Assembly: GCA_027064715.1 (NCBI GenBank)
Contig: JAMOPG010000245.1
Span: 1 to 64,000 of the forward strand
Length of the DNA stretch: 64,000 bases
Source of the DNA: Desulfobacterales bacterium
GTDB taxonomy: Bacteria; Desulfobacterota; Desulfovibrionia; Desulfovibrionales; Desulfothermaceae
Direction of reading: 5' to 3'
Positions 17,949 through 27,567 of the stretch are shown here, piece by piece. The notes below the pieces were generated by a model. The model was not told where the DNA came from. It saw nothing but the letters and a program-made list of their open reading frames with translations, and ran no database searches. Made by a program: the position numbers and the translations under genes. The first letter of the stretch is position 1. Each line of letters begins with the position of its first letter.

Positions 17949-18254
17949 AACACCCCCTCTGTTGAGCATATTTAGGTGCGCTAAAGACTCAGACTTAGAG
18001 ATAGAATATTTAAACTTAGTTTAATTGTTTTGCAAGATGTTTTATAATCTATTTAAATGTATAAATATCTGAAGTATCTAAAATAAAAACAAAATAACAT
18101 AAAATAAACTAATTTTCCCTGACCGAGATTTGCTGTATCTCTAAAAATAGGTTTGACTTTCAGAGAAAAATAGATTAATCAGGGACCGCTTATTTATTTA
18201 TATCGTGTAAGTGGAGATTTGTAATTCCTTAACCATAAAAAAGGAGGAATTGTG
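17949..18254. promoter_or_regulatory. Divergent promoter region between fusA and livK
   Basis: About 300 AT-rich bases without a gene. For fusA (minus) a weak TTGCAA with a TTAAAT-like -10 sixteen bases on can be drawn. For livK (plus) a TTGACT occurs at 18153-18158 but lacks a good -10. Upstream of livK, TCCCTGA (18116-18122) and TCAGGGA (18179-18185) are inverted and enclose a 5-bp hairpin (18125-18129 with 18137-18141). AATTCC (18223-18228) and GGAATT (18246-18251) flank and partly include the livK SD. No known riboswitch is recognised. Confidence 0.35.
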
Positions 18255-19517
18255 ATGAAGAGGGGGGTTTTTGTTTGGTTTTTTTTATGTTGTTTTTTTC
18301 TGTCTTTTGGGTTTACCAAAAAGGTGTTAGCGAAAGATAAAATTATAGTTGGATTTACTGTATCCCAGACAGGGAAACTCAATGCAGAGTCCAAGGAACA
18401 ATACAATGGATTAAGCTTATGGAAAAGCTATGTCAACAAACAAGGGGGAATCTATGTAAAGGAACTCCAAAAAAAATTACCTGTGGAATTTAAGTATTAC
18501 GATGATGAAAGCAGTAAAGAAAGGGTTCAGCAACTATATGTGAGGCTTATAACTCAAGATGGAGCCGATTTTCTCATAAGTCCTTACAGCTCAGGCTTGA
18601 CTGCATCTTCTTCCATAATTGCAGAGCAGTATGAAAAAATTATGCTTGCCATAGGTTCCGCCTCTGATAGTATTTTTACCAAAGGATATACCCATATTTT
18701 TCAAATCTATACCCCTGCCAGTCGTTACTTAACAGGTTCATTGGATTTATTAAAGGCGTATGATCCAAAGGCAAAAAAAATAGCCATTGTTTTTGAACAG
18801 AGTAACTTTGCTAAGGACGTTTGCACTGCAGCAAAGGATTATGCAGTAAAACATGGATTTAACGTTGTGCTTTTTGAATCTTATGATCCAGGAACCACTG
18901 ATTTTACATCAATTTTAAATAAAGTTGCGAAAAAAAAGCCAGATGCAGTGATAGGTGGAGGACACTTTTCAGATGGAGAGACCTTTGCAAAACAGATATT
19001 TGAACAAAAGATTAGAGTAAAGCTGGTCTCTTTGTTGGTTGCTCCAGCAGTTCCAAAATTTGCAGAAATTGGGAAATCTGCTCTATATGTTACTGCCCCA
19101 TCTCAATGGGAACCAAAGGCCAAATTTAGTGAGGAGACTGCCAAAAAATTAGGTGTGCCCTGGTATGGCGTGTCTGGTGATTGGTTTGTGAAAAACTATT
19201 CTAAACTATATGGAGAGACTCCTGGTTATCATGCGGCTGCTGGTTTTGTTGCTGGCCTTGTTCTGCAAAAGGCAATTGAAGATGCTGGTTCTCTAAAATC
19301 CAGCAAAGTAAAAAAGGCATTAGAGGCCATGGATCTTATGACCTTTTATGGAAGAATCACATTTGATAAGGGTGATTACTATGGTCGCCAGTTAGGACAC
19401 GACATGGTATATCTACAGTGGCAAAATTGTGATGGTAAACTGGTAAAGGAAGTAGTCTGGCCAGAGGTGGCTAAATCAGCTAACTTCATATATCCTTATT
19501 ATAAAAAATTTAAATAA
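18255..19517 (+). CDS. livK: Branched-chain amino acid ABC transporter, substrate-binding protein
   Basis: A 420-residue periplasmic binding protein of the Peripla_BP_6 (LivK/LivJ-like) class. Residues 1-25 are a signal peptide (basic MKRG, hydrophobic FVWFFLCCFFLSFGF, then cleavage near VLA). The mature part starts DKIIVGFTVSQTGKLNAESKEQYNGLSLWKSYVNKQGGI. The GTG at 18252 is also in frame, but AAGGAGG is better spaced for the ATG at 18255. It is first in a complete livKHMGF operon. Branched-chain amino acids are the default substrate; this family also binds amides, urea and aromatic acids, so specificity is uncertain. Confidence 0.88.
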   Translation: MKRGVFVWFFLCCFFLSFGFTKKVLAKDKIIVGFTVSQTGKLNAESKEQYNGLSLWKSYVNKQGGIYVKELQKKLPVEFKYYDDESSKERVQQLYVRLITQDGADFLISPYSSGLTASSSIIAEQYEKIMLAIGSASDSIFTKGYTHIFQIYTPASRYLTGSLDLLKAYDPKAKKIAIVFEQSNFAKDVCTAAKDYAVKHGFNVVLFESYDPGTTDFTSILNKVAKKKPDAVIGGGHFSDGETFAKQIFEQKIRVKLVSLLVAPAVPKFAEIGKSALYVTAPSQWEPKAKFSEETAKKLGVPWYGVSGDWFVKNYSKLYGETPGYHAAAGFVAGLVLQKAIEDAGSLKSSKVKKALEAMDLMTFYGRITFDKGDYYGRQLGHDMVYLQWQNCDGKLVKEVVWPEVAKSANFIYPYYKKFK

Positions 19518-19527
19518 GGGAAAATAA

Positions 19528-20382
19528 ATGTACGCCTGGATTGCTGCACTAATAAATGGAATCCTTGTAGGTCTGGTCTATGGCCTTGCGGCCATAGGCC
19601 TTAACCTGATCTGGGGTGTTATGAAGGTAATAAATTTGTCTCATGGCGCATTTATTGCGTTAGGGATGTTTTGTGCTTATTTTATCTTTCATTTTGCAGG
19701 AATAAATCCTTTTCTTGCCGTAATACTGATATTGATTGTTGGTCTAATTCTGGGAATGATCTCGTATTTTATTGTACTCCACAGAGTTTTGGATGCACCT
19801 GAACTGTCCACACTACTCTCTACTTATTCACTTAGTCTTATAATCATTGGTCTTGGGACCTTTATTTTTACCACAAATCCTCGAGCAATAGACATAGGAC
19901 TTGGTTCTATAGGTATTGGGAATATATACATACCCATTACAAAGATCCTTACTGGTCTTTTTTCAATTTTGTTTACTATAGTACTTTATGTATTTTTGTA
20001 TAAGACATGGACTGGTAAGGCCATTAGGGCAGTATCTCTAAACAGAGCCGCTGCAGAATTTATGGGTGTAAATTCAACATTTATATTATCTCTTTCTTTT
20101 GGAATAGGTGTTGGATTGGCCATGGTTGCGGGATGTCTTATTGCAGCTATATTCCCTTTTACCATCCTCTCTGGAGCAGTTTATGAGTTAAAAAGTTTTG
20201 TGATCTGTGTCCTTGGTGGTCTTGGAAGTCCAATAGGTGCCCTTGTTGGTGGCCTTATATTGGGACTTCTGGAAAACATATGTGCATTGAAGATCCCGGT
20301 AGGTTACATTCCGTTTATTGAATTTGTGATTTTAGTAATCATTCTTTTGGTTAAGCCAACTGGACTCATAACTAAGAGGTAA
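19528..20382 (+). CDS. livH: Branched-chain amino acid ABC transporter permease LivH
   Basis: A 284-residue inner-membrane permease with about eight hydrophobic spans. The start YAWIAALINGILVGLVYGLAAIGLNLIWGVMKVINLSHGAFIALGMF is the typical LivH opening. The cytoplasmic EAA-like loop AIRAVSLNRAAAEFMGVN couples to the ATPases, and VLGGLGSPIGALVGGLILGLLE follows near the end. It begins 10 bases after livK and ends 3 bases before livM. Confidence 0.92.
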   Translation: MYAWIAALINGILVGLVYGLAAIGLNLIWGVMKVINLSHGAFIALGMFCAYFIFHFAGINPFLAVILILIVGLILGMISYFIVLHRVLDAPELSTLLSTYSLSLIIIGLGTFIFTTNPRAIDIGLGSIGIGNIYIPITKILTGLFSILFTIVLYVFLYKTWTGKAIRAVSLNRAAAEFMGVNSTFILSLSFGIGVGLAMVAGCLIAAIFPFTILSGAVYELKSFVICVLGGLGSPIGALVGGLILGLLENICALKIPVGYIPFIEFVILVIILLVKPTGLITKR

Positions 20383-20385
20383 AAA

Positions 20386-21348
20386 ATGAAGAAAAGATAC
20401 ACACTTCTCTGGCTCATACCCCTCATATTAGCAATTTCCTTGATCCCAATTATCACTCATTCTGTAATTTATAGAGAGACAGTATTTCTCATACTCATGT
20501 ATATCACATTGGCTGTTAGCTTAAATATTATTTTGGGGTATACAGGGTATGTAAGTTTTGGTCACGTAGTGTTCTTTGGTATAGGAGGATATACTTCCTT
20601 TTATTTAATGCATAAATTTGGAATACATTTGATCTTTGCAATGATAATGGGAGGAGTGGTTTCTGCGATTATTGCGCTCATAGTCGGTGAGGCAGTACTG
20701 AAACTGAGAGGTGCTTTTTTTGCTATTGCTACTATTGGGATCAATGAGGCAATAAAATCCCTGGTCACCAATCTTTCATGGTTAGGTGGTGCCACAGGGA
20801 TGTTTTTTAATTTTAAGATATACAAAACCTATGGTGGTGCAGCTAAGGCCATTTGGTTTGCTTATTGTCTCATGGTGATAGTAACTATTGTGAGTTTGGT
20901 TACCTCTTATTTTATCAAAAATTCTAAATTTGGTTATGGATTATTTGCTATAAGAGAAGACGAAGATGCTGCAATAGTTTTAGGGGTAAATGCCAAGCGA
21001 TTTAAAAGCATAGCATATGCTATTTCCGCATTTTTCCCTGGTCTGGTAGGAGCAATTTTCTTTTTTAAGGCGGGGAATATAGAACCAGAGGATGCATTTC
21101 ATCTGGTCAAATCCATAGAAATGATATTTATGGTGATGTTAGGGGGATTTGGTACTATATCTGGCCCTCCCATTGGTGCAATATTGTATGAGAGATTAAA
21201 GGGCATATTACTTGTAAATCCCTTGTTTAAAAATTTACATATGGCTATTACAGGATTGATTTTACTCATAATAATTTTATTTGCTCCAGGAGGAATAGTT
21301 GGGACCCTTAGAAATAGGTTTAAGAAGATCAGGAGTTTATTGGAATGA
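20386..21348 (+). CDS. livM: Branched-chain amino acid ABC transporter permease LivM
   Basis: A 320-residue permease partner of LivH. Typical segments are [29 protein letters not shown] near residue 45, [22 protein letters not shown], the coupling loop [24 protein letters not shown], and [22 protein letters not shown]. About nine hydrophobic spans are visible. Its stop overlaps the livG start by 4 bases. Confidence 0.92.
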   Translation: MKKRYTLLWLIPLILAISLIPIITHSVIYRETVFLILMYITLAVSLNIILGYTGYVSFGHVVFFGIGGYTSFYLMHKFGIHLIFAMIMGGVVSAIIALIVGEAVLKLRGAFFAIATIGINEAIKSLVTNLSWLGGATGMFFNFKIYKTYGGAAKAIWFAYCLMVIVTIVSLVTSYFIKNSKFGYGLFAIREDEDAAIVLGVNAKRFKSIAYAISAFFPGLVGAIFFFKAGNIEPEDAFHLVKSIEMIFMVMLGGFGTISGPPIGAILYERLKGILLVNPLFKNLHMAITGLILLIIILFAPGGIVGTLRNRFKKIRSLLE

Positions 21349-22103
21349 TTTTAGAATTGCAATCTGTTACAAAAAAATTTGGCGGACTGGTTGCTGTGGA
21401 TAATGTATCTTTTAAGGTAAAAAAACAGGAAATTTTCGGAATAATAGGGCCCAATGGTGCTGGCAAAACCACATTATTTAATGTAATTAGCGGAGTATAT
21501 TACCCTGATGGAGGTAAAATTTTTTTTAATAACAAAGAAATTACGAACACGGAATGTTACAGAAGGACAAGGCTTGGTATTGCCAGCACTCATCAGATCG
21601 TAAAACCATTAAATGAACTTACTGTCCTGGAAAATATCATGGTAGGTGCCTGTTTTGGCAAAAAATCTGCCACGTTAAAACAGAGCGTATCCATTGCAGA
21701 GGAAATAGTGGATGTAGTTGGGCTTACAGAAAAAAAAGAAGTCCTTGCTGGAAAATTAAATGTACCAGAAAAAAAGAGATTAGAGCTTGCCAGGGCCCTT
21801 GCCTCTGAACCTGATATCATATTGTTGGATGAGGTACTAGCTGGTCTAAATCCTGCTGAAGCAGATGAGATGCTTAAGGTAATACAAAAGATTAGGGAAT
21901 CAGGAATAACTATTCTAATGATAGAACACCTGATGCATGCTATTATGAAGCTTTCTGACAGGATTATTGTCTTAGATTATGGAGCAAAGATTGCTGAAGG
22001 CACTCCTGAAGAAATAGCCAATGATCCAAAGGTAATAGAGGCATATCTGGGTGATCCTGATCTTGCGTTAAAGTTAATAAAATCAAAGGAAAATTCCCTA
22101 TGA
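21345..22103 (+). CDS. livG: Branched-chain amino acid ABC transporter ATPase LivG
   Basis: A 252-residue ATPase. Walker A is GPNGAGKTT near residue 37 and Walker B is ILLDEV near residue 160, with the switch His in [15 protein letters not shown]. The signature region reads [15 protein letters not shown] instead of LSGGQ-like. A serine/glycine-poor signature of this kind occurs in some LivG sub-families, so it is not by itself a defect. The D-E-V after Walker B, instead of D-E-P, goes with that sub-family. It overlaps livM and livF by 4 bases each. Confidence 0.9.
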   Translation: MILELQSVTKKFGGLVAVDNVSFKVKKQEIFGIIGPNGAGKTTLFNVISGVYYPDGGKIFFNNKEITNTECYRRTRLGIASTHQIVKPLNELTVLENIMVGACFGKKSATLKQSVSIAEEIVDVVGLTEKKEVLAGKLNVPEKKRLELARALASEPDIILLDEVLAGLNPAEADEMLKVIQKIRESGITILMIEHLMHAIMKLSDRIIVLDYGAKIAEGTPEEIANDPKVIEAYLGDPDLALKLIKSKENSL

Positions 22104-22816
22104 CAGACAACATATTAGAAATAGAATCCCTTGAATCAGGATATGGAGAAGTTCAAATATTGTGGGGAATAAACCTCCATGTTCAAAAATCCAAACTAAC
22201 AACAGTAATAGGGTCTAATGGATCTGGAAAGACAACTTTGATGAAGGCTATAATGGGGACTTTGCCAACTTGGAATGGCAAGATAATTTTTGAGGGCATT
22301 GATATCAGCAGACTGCCACCATATAAAAGGGCAGAACAAGGTCTCATTATGGTGCCTGAAGGGAGACTACTTTTTCATGATATGAGTGTATATGAAAATC
22401 TGGAGATGGGAGCCTTCACAAAGAGGGCAAGAGCTCATTTAAAGAAAAATCTGGAATTTGTGTTTTCCCTTTTTCCAAGATTAAAAGAAAGGCTAGACCA
22501 GAAAGCAGGCACCATGTCTGGAGGAGAACGACAGATGGTGGCCATTGGAAGAGGTCTTATGGGTTCGCCAAAATTACTTATTTTTGATGAACCAAGTCTG
22601 GGTCTTGCCCCAAAGTTGGTATTAGAGGTATTTGAAGCCATAGAGAAGTTGAAAAAAGAGGGCGTGACAATGCTACTTGTGGAACAAAATGTACATCTTT
22701 CCCTGGCAATATCTGACTATGGCTATGTAATGGCTGAAGGTAAGATAAAGATTGAAGGTGAGGCAAGGGACTTAAAAGAAAATGATGAAGTAAAAAAGAC
22801 GTATCTAGGAATTTAA
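22100..22816 (+). CDS. livF: Branched-chain amino acid ABC transporter ATPase LivF
   Basis: A 238-residue ATPase. Walker A is GSNGSGKTT, the MVPEGRLLFHDMSVYENLEMGAF segment is diagnostic of LivF, the signature is MSGGERQMVAIGRGLM, Walker B is LLIFDEPSLGLAP, and the switch His lies in VEQNVHLSL. It pairs with LivG under the LivH/LivM channel. It is the last gene of the operon; no strong terminator is visible in the 47 bases before the convergent radical SAM gene. Confidence 0.92.
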   Translation: MTDNILEIESLESGYGEVQILWGINLHVQKSKLTTVIGSNGSGKTTLMKAIMGTLPTWNGKIIFEGIDISRLPPYKRAEQGLIMVPEGRLLFHDMSVYENLEMGAFTKRARAHLKKNLEFVFSLFPRLKERLDQKAGTMSGGERQMVAIGRGLMGSPKLLIFDEPSLGLAPKLVLEVFEAIEKLKKEGVTMLLVEQNVHLSLAISDYGYVMAEGKIKIEGEARDLKENDEVKKTYLGI

Positions 22817-22863
22817 GAAAGTTGCATGTAAATATCTAGTGAGTTATTGAGTTAATTTTTTTA

Positions 22864-24231
22864 TTAAGAGTGTATTAATTGTCTAAAATATGACCTTTTT
22901 TCCCATGAAAAACCACCAGGATAACAAGGCCAAATGGCATTATTTTGACATATGGGGTCTTCGTCTATGGGATAGTTTGAAACCTCTTTTGCCTGTTCAT
23001 ACAGCTTAGATCCAGGAATAGGTGTATAATATGCAAGATGTGGCCTAAAGCCATAAGATTTTACAAACTCTATTGTATCCACAATCTCATCATCTGTCTG
23101 ATATGGAAGCCCAAAAAGGATATAAACACCTATATCTTGTTTATCAAACCCTGCGTCTAGTAGATTTTTAACCCCAATATCCCACTGCTCTTTTGTAAGC
23201 TTTCTATCTCTTCTAGATTGAAAATTTGCAGTCTCAAGGCCAAGACGAATGGTTTTAAAACCAGCCCTTTTCATTAACTTGCAGATCTCTTTATCCAAAT
23301 ACCTAATGTGCAACCCGTTTGGACAGTGGAATCTAACCTCTACATTATTTTTTATTACCCGCTCTAAAAAACCTACAAACCATTTTTCTACATTAAACAA
23401 TAGTGCATCGTCATAAAATGCAAAATCCCTGATACCTCTTTCATATTCAAGGTAAAATTCTTCCCATATAATATCTAAAGGCCGTTGATAAAAACCAGGA
23501 AACAATCTTCTACTAGCACAATATTCACAATTAAAAGGACATCCCCTAGATCCCATTATCACAGCATATGAAGTATAAGGATAAAAACAAAAGCTCAATC
23601 TAAAATCTGGCATTTTATAAGAAAGACCCATAAATTTCATCAACTTATCCCAATTATCTTTTTTTTCCAAAGGTCCCTTAATAATGAGATCTGCCTCTAA
23701 AAGGTTCTCTGCATGCTTTTCACATAAAGTGGGATAAATTCCACCTACAACTATTTTTGTCCTTTTAAAAATTTTCCTGAGCAGTTGTATCATGGTAACT
23801 AACCCAGGATACCAATAAGTCATAACTGTGGATAAGAATACATAATCAGGCTCCTCCATTCTTTCTAAAGCACCTTTGACCGCCTCAAACAAGAGCCCAT
23901 ACCTAGCAAAATTTCTAGGCACCTCCTTTAAGATATATGGCTTTGGGATCTCTGTTCTCGGATAGGCACTTAATCCATATCTTCTATCCTGTGTCCATGG
24001 AACATCTCTCCACATCCTGATCATACAATCAAGCAAGGCAACATCACAACCAATCTCTTTAAACTTCATAAGACAAGAAATAAGCCCCACAGGCCGTGCC
24101 CAAAAATTGTATGCAGCAAAATCATATACCCAGGGATTTATTCCAAGTATCTTAGGTAGGTCTTTCCTTTTAGAGGATATCCAGATAATCTCTGGCCACT
24201 TTGGCAAACTTTGTCTTACACTGTTTATCAA
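22864..24231 (-). CDS. B12-binding-type radical SAM protein, substrate unknown
   Basis: About 455 residues. The cobalamin-binding-like N-terminal domain starts near KILGINPWVYDFAAYNFWARPVGLI and continues to residue 190. The [4Fe-4S]-SAM motif is SRGCPFNCEYCASRR (C-x3-C-x2-C), then the barrel with a GLPYQTDDEIVDTIEF segment. The family contains many methyltransferase-like or C-C-bond enzymes, and the substrate cannot be read here. The start is problematic. Homologues begin at about KILGINPW, but no ATG, GTG or TTG exists there. I chose an in-frame TTG at 24231 preceded by AGAGGTG. TTG codons at 24204 and 24279 are alternatives. All overlap the upstream TPR gene. Confidence 0.72.
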   Translation of the reverse strand: MINSVRQSLPKWPEIIWISSKRKDLPKILGINPWVYDFAAYNFWARPVGLISCLMKFKEIGCDVALLDCMIRMWRDVPWTQDRRYGLSAYPRTEIPKPYILKEVPRNFARYGLLFEAVKGALERMEEPDYVFLSTVMTYWYPGLVTMIQLLRKIFKRTKIVVGGIYPTLCEKHAENLLEADLIIKGPLEKKDNWDKLMKFMGLSYKMPDFRLSFCFYPYTSYAVIMGSRGCPFNCEYCASRRLFPGFYQRPLDIIWEEFYLEYERGIRDFAFYDDALLFNVEKWFVGFLERVIKNNVEVRFHCPNGLHIRYLDKEICKLMKRAGFKTIRLGLETANFQSRRDRKLTKEQWDIGVKNLLDAGFDKQDIGVYILFGLPYQTDDEIVDTIEFVKSYGFRPHLAYYTPIPGSKLYEQAKEVSNYPIDEDPICQNNAIWPCYPGGFSWEKRSYFRQLIHS

Positions 24232-24922
24232 GTAGCAACACCTCTGTAAAAGCCTTTTTGGCTTCTTGTTTTTTCCCAAGCCTTAAATAATTTTCTCCTA
24301 ACAAAAAATATAGCTCCACATTATCTGGAAAGGCCTCTATCCCTTTTTTGGCCCACATAATAGCAGACTCTATATCCTCTTTTTTTTGAAAGAGTTTTAT
24401 TAAGGTGAGATATGAAGGTAGATATCGCCAATTTTGAGTTAGGGCCTTTTTTTCATAACATATTGCCCTGTCAATCTCCCCTCTTTGGATATACACTAAT
24501 GCAAGGTTATGTGCTGCTAACTCTGGTGTAGGATATGATTCAATGGATAGGGCCTTTTCAAAACACTTAATTGCCTTTTCTTCATTTTTATCTAAAAGAT
24601 AAGCAAGGCCCAAGTAATGCCACGCATCCCCATAAGCTGGATCAAGTTTTACTGCTCTGTTTAGCGCCAAAATACCTTTTTCTCTTTCTTTAAGCTGGAG
24701 ATAGACTAATCCTTTCAAAAAATGGTAATATGGAATATCCTTTGCCCTATCCTTAATTTTATCAAGTTCCACAAGGGCCAGGCGCGGTTGACCTTTTGCC
24801 ATGTACGCAGAGGCCAAATCCATGCGTGCCCTAATGTCTTTTGTTATTATGTTAGATGTAGTTGCGCATGCAAAAATAAAGAGGAAAAAATAAGAAAAAG
24901 TAGCCAGCCTCATCATCTTCAT
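24170..24922 (-). CDS. TPR-repeat lipoprotein
   Basis: A 250-residue protein with an N-terminal hydrophobic segment ending FIFAC, a probable lipobox with Cys near residue 19, so it is likely anchored in the outer membrane. It contains about five to six TPR repeats, for example YYHFLKGLVYLQLKEREKGILALNRAVKLDP, DAWHYLGLAYLLDKNEEKAIKCFEKALSIE and VELYFLLGENYLRLGKKQEAKKAFTEVL. The arrangement resembles PilF/PilW pilotin lipoproteins of type IV pili, but no pilus genes are nearby, so a general scaffold role is all I can support. It starts 5 bases after hisG. Confidence 0.82.
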   Translation of the reverse strand: MKMMRLATFSYFFLFIFACATTSNIITKDIRARMDLASAYMAKGQPRLALVELDKIKDRAKDIPYYHFLKGLVYLQLKEREKGILALNRAVKLDPAYGDAWHYLGLAYLLDKNEEKAIKCFEKALSIESYPTPELAAHNLALVYIQRGEIDRAICYEKKALTQNWRYLPSYLTLIKLFQKKEDIESAIMWAKKGIEAFPDNVELYFLLGENYLRLGKKQEAKKAFTEVLLLDKQCKTKFAKVARDYLDIL

Positions 24923-24927
24923 ATATG

Positions 24928-25809
24928 TTAAATCACCTTATTCAAGGGATATTCAATAATTCCCTCAACTCCTAATCTCATCAAATTTGGAATTAAATCC
25001 CTTACCTGATCTTTATCCACCACAACCTCAACAGAGATCCATCCTTTTTGATTCAAATTGGCTATTGTGGGAGAGGTAATACTTGGCAGTATATCCAGAA
25101 CCTTATTAAGGTTCCCTTCTCTTACATTCATCTTAAGTCCCACCATTCTCTCTGCTTTTAAAGCTCCCTTTAAAAGGGTGGCCATCTCTAAAATCTTGGT
25201 TCTCTTCCACTCATCTTCCCATGCCTTTTTATTGGCAATGATCTGGGTGCATGTTTGCATAAGTTCTGCAATAATCCTGAGGCCATGTGCCTTTATAGTT
25301 GTCCCAGTCTCTGTGACCTCCACAATGGCATCTGCAAGTCCAGCAACAACCTTTGCTTCAGTTGCTCCCCATGAAAATTCCACCTCAACATCTATGCCTG
25401 CGTCTTTAAAATATTTTTTTGTAAAATTTACAAGCTCTGTTGCAATCTTTTTCCCCTGCAGATCTTCTGGCCTTTTGTAGGGAGAATCTCCTGCAACAGC
25501 CAAAACCCATCTGGCAGGTTTGTTACTCATCTTTGAATAAACCAGCTCATCAACAACAACTACATCTGCCTCATTTTCCAAAACCCAATCTTTACCAGTA
25601 AGCCCTACATCTAATGTCCCATCTTCTACATATATTGGCATCTCCTGGGCTCGACACAATGTGCAGGTAACTTCATTGTCATCAATGTCAGGGAAATAAT
25701 TTCGGTGATGAATATCTATCTTCCATCCAGATTTTCTAAACAAATTTAATGTTGCGTCTTGAAGAGATCCCTTTGGGATTCCAAGTTTTAAAATCTTCTC
25801 ATTTGCCAT
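24928..25809 (-). CDS. hisG: ATP phosphoribosyltransferase, long form (HisG)
   Basis: A 293-residue long-form HisG, the first and feedback-regulated step of histidine synthesis (ATP + PRPP). Residues 1-215 are the catalytic lobes, with KLGIPKGSLQDATLNLF, VGLTGKDWVLE and ADAIVEVTETGTTIKAHGL (PRPP loop). Residues about 220-293 are the ACT-like histidine-sensing domain (VGLKMNVREGNLNKVLDILPSITSPTIANL). No HisZ is needed for this form. It directly follows hisI, whose 3' end supplies an AGGAGG SD. Confidence 0.95.
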   Translation of the reverse strand: MANEKILKLGIPKGSLQDATLNLFRKSGWKIDIHHRNYFPDIDDNEVTCTLCRAQEMPIYVEDGTLDVGLTGKDWVLENEADVVVVDELVYSKMSNKPARWVLAVAGDSPYKRPEDLQGKKIATELVNFTKKYFKDAGIDVEVEFSWGATEAKVVAGLADAIVEVTETGTTIKAHGLRIIAELMQTCTQIIANKKAWEDEWKRTKILEMATLLKGALKAERMVGLKMNVREGNLNKVLDILPSITSPTIANLNQKGWISVEVVVDKDQVRDLIPNLMRLGVEGIIEYPLNKVI

Positions 25810-26193
25810 TTATTTATATACCTCCTCAGGATTAAATATCTTTTCTCCACATATTTCCATAGACATATTCCCATGTTCATAGACTATACGTTTATAAAAA
25901 CAACTCTTATACCCCTTATGACACGCTGCACCTCCAACCTGGTCCACTAAAAGCAATACTGTATCATTATCACAATCAAGTCTTATATCTTTTACCAATT
26001 GCACATGCCCAGATTCTTCTCCTTTTTGCCATAATTTTTTTCTACTTCTGCTATAATAATGGGCCTTTTTAGTTTGTAGAGTCTTATCCCATGCCTCTTT
26101 ATTCATGTAAGCCAGCATGAGTACATCTTTGGTATGTACATCCTGGACAATTACAGGAACTAATCCATTTTGTTTTTTAAAATCTGGTTCCAT
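25810..26193 (-). CDS. hisI: Phosphoribosyl-AMP cyclohydrolase (HisI)
   Basis: A 127-residue monofunctional HisI that opens the purine ring of PR-AMP in the third step of histidine synthesis. It shows [43 protein letters not shown], the metal/substrate motif [30 protein letters not shown] with three conserved cysteines, and no fused HisE domain. GGAG precedes the ATG at a proper distance. The hisI-hisG pair lies apart from any other his gene in the window. Confidence 0.95.
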   Translation of the reverse strand: MEPDFKKQNGLVPVIVQDVHTKDVLMLAYMNKEAWDKTLQTKKAHYYSRSRKKLWQKGEESGHVQLVKDIRLDCDNDTVLLLVDQVGGAACHKGYKSCFYKRIVYEHGNMSMEICGEKIFNPEEVYK

Positions 26194-26235
26194 TCTATTT
26201 TTCTCCTAAAAAACTCGTATGGTTAATAGCTAATT

Positions 26236-27270
26236 TTATAATATCTTTGCCCTGAGTTGACCACATGCCGCATTTATATCCTGGCCTTTACTTTTTCGCA
26301 AGGTTGTGATCTGCCCTTTATCTCGTAAGTATTTTTCAAATTCAGAAATAGACTTTTCATCTGGTGCTTCATATTCAATGTCTTCTCCTGGGTTAAAGGC
26401 AATCAAGTTTATTTTACATTTAATGTGAGATAGCACTCTATTTAATTGACGAGCATGGTCTAAAGAATCATTTATCCCTTTGATTAAGATATATTCAATT
26501 GTTATCCTTTGTCTATTTCTTAACGGTATGTTTTTTAAAAGTTCAATGAGATCATTTAAAGAGACTATACTTGCTGCCTTTGGCATTATCTTTTCTCTTA
26601 ACTCTTGCGTAGGCGCATGTAAAGATATGGCTATTGAGCCTAGATCCTTTTCTGCAAACTCCTGTAAAGGTTTTGGTATGCCCACTGTAGATATTGTGGT
26701 ATGTCTGTATGAAAAATCAAATGCCTGTTTATCTCTTAAAATATAAATGGCCTTTTTCACATTCTCCCAGTTAAGCAAAGGCTCTCCCATTCCCATAAAA
26801 ACCAGATTTCTTATCTTTAATTTGTCCTTGGTATCCTTTAAATATGACTTGGCAACCAGGATCTGTCCAATAATTTCTCCACAGCTTAGATTTCTCACAA
26901 AGCCCATTTTTCCTGTGGAACAAAATGTACAACCAAGAGGGCATCCCACCTGTGAAGACAAACATTGGGTATAGTGAGTGCCTTCTGGAATAAGAACTGT
27001 CTCAATTATGTTTTCATCATGCAAACTTAAAGCAAATTTCGTTGTCCCATCTTTGCTCTTTTGAACTGTATAGATCTTGGGCAGATCAATTACAAAATCT
27101 CTGGCCAGTCTTTCCCTTATTATCTTGGGGATATTGGACATTTCAAAAAAGTCCAATTTCCCCTTTTGATATAACCAGTTCCACACCTGGACTTGCCTGA
27201 ATCTTGGCTGTCCTATCTTTTGAAAATAGGATATCAATTCCTCTTTTGACAATTCTAATATATTTTTCAT
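26236..27270 (-). CDS. rlmN: 23S rRNA/tRNA adenine-C2 methyltransferase RlmN
   Basis: A 344-residue radical SAM methyltransferase acting on A2503 of 23S rRNA and A37 of tRNA. The cluster motif is CPLGCTFCSTGKMGF (C-x3-C-x2-C) near residue 111. The N-terminal part RFRQVQVWNWLYQKG is typical, as are FMGMGEPLLNWENV and the C-terminal catalytic Cys in INAACGQLRAK. GAGGGGG is a distant SD. It lies 42 bases before hisI. Confidence 0.95.
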   Translation of the reverse strand: MKNILELSKEELISYFQKIGQPRFRQVQVWNWLYQKGKLDFFEMSNIPKIIRERLARDFVIDLPKIYTVQKSKDGTTKFALSLHDENIIETVLIPEGTHYTQCLSSQVGCPLGCTFCSTGKMGFVRNLSCGEIIGQILVAKSYLKDTKDKLKIRNLVFMGMGEPLLNWENVKKAIYILRDKQAFDFSYRHTTISTVGIPKPLQEFAEKDLGSIAISLHAPTQELREKIMPKAASIVSLNDLIELLKNIPLRNRQRITIEYILIKGINDSLDHARQLNRVLSHIKCKINLIAFNPGEDIEYEAPDEKSISEFEKYLRDKGQITTLRKSKGQDINAACGQLRAKIL

Positions 27271-27313
27271 ATTATGTTCTGCCCCCTCTTCCTAGGTGGC
27301 ATTTTTAAGATGC

Positions 27314-27514
27314 TCAAGCAAAGCCCCCTGTTGACGAACAACTACTATTACTTGTTATCCTACTTTGTTCAGACCCTGTAACCTTTACAGCTGAAATGAG
27401 TTTTTTTGTATTTTTTGAACCACAAAATGGACATCTCACATTACTATCACTTGAGCTAACCAACTCCTCAAACTCTTTTTTACAATCCTCACAATAAAAC
27501 TCAAACAAGATCAT
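27314..27514 (-). CDS. FmdB-type zinc ribbon protein
   Basis: About 66 residues: ILFEFYCEDCKKEFEELVSSSDSNVRCPFCGSKNTKKLISAVKV, then a Ser/Thr-rich tail. Two CxxC pairs (CEDC, CPFC) form a zinc ribbon of the FmdB/CxxC_CXXC_SSSS class. Members regulate or assist metal and amide metabolism, but the function is largely unknown. The frame extends upstream to 27556, but the ATG at 27514 has the excellent AAGGAGGGG SD. Confidence 0.85.
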   Translation of the reverse strand: MILFEFYCEDCKKEFEELVSSSDSNVRCPFCGSKNTKKLISAVKVTGSEQSRITSNSSCSSTGGFA

Positions 27515-27567
27515 AAGCCCCTCCTTTTTTTCTAAAAAATGGGCTCTTTTTTTCATAAGTCAAGGTT

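Noticed and set aside
21345-22103. LivG ATPase inactive because of a non-LSGGQ signature
   Set aside because: The [15 protein letters not shown] form with DEV after Walker B is, to my knowledge, normal for one LivG sub-family, and all other motifs are intact.
24170-24922. Type IV pilus pilotin PilF/PilW
   Set aside because: The TPR lipoprotein architecture fits, but no pil genes are in the window and TPR lipoproteins are too general for that name.
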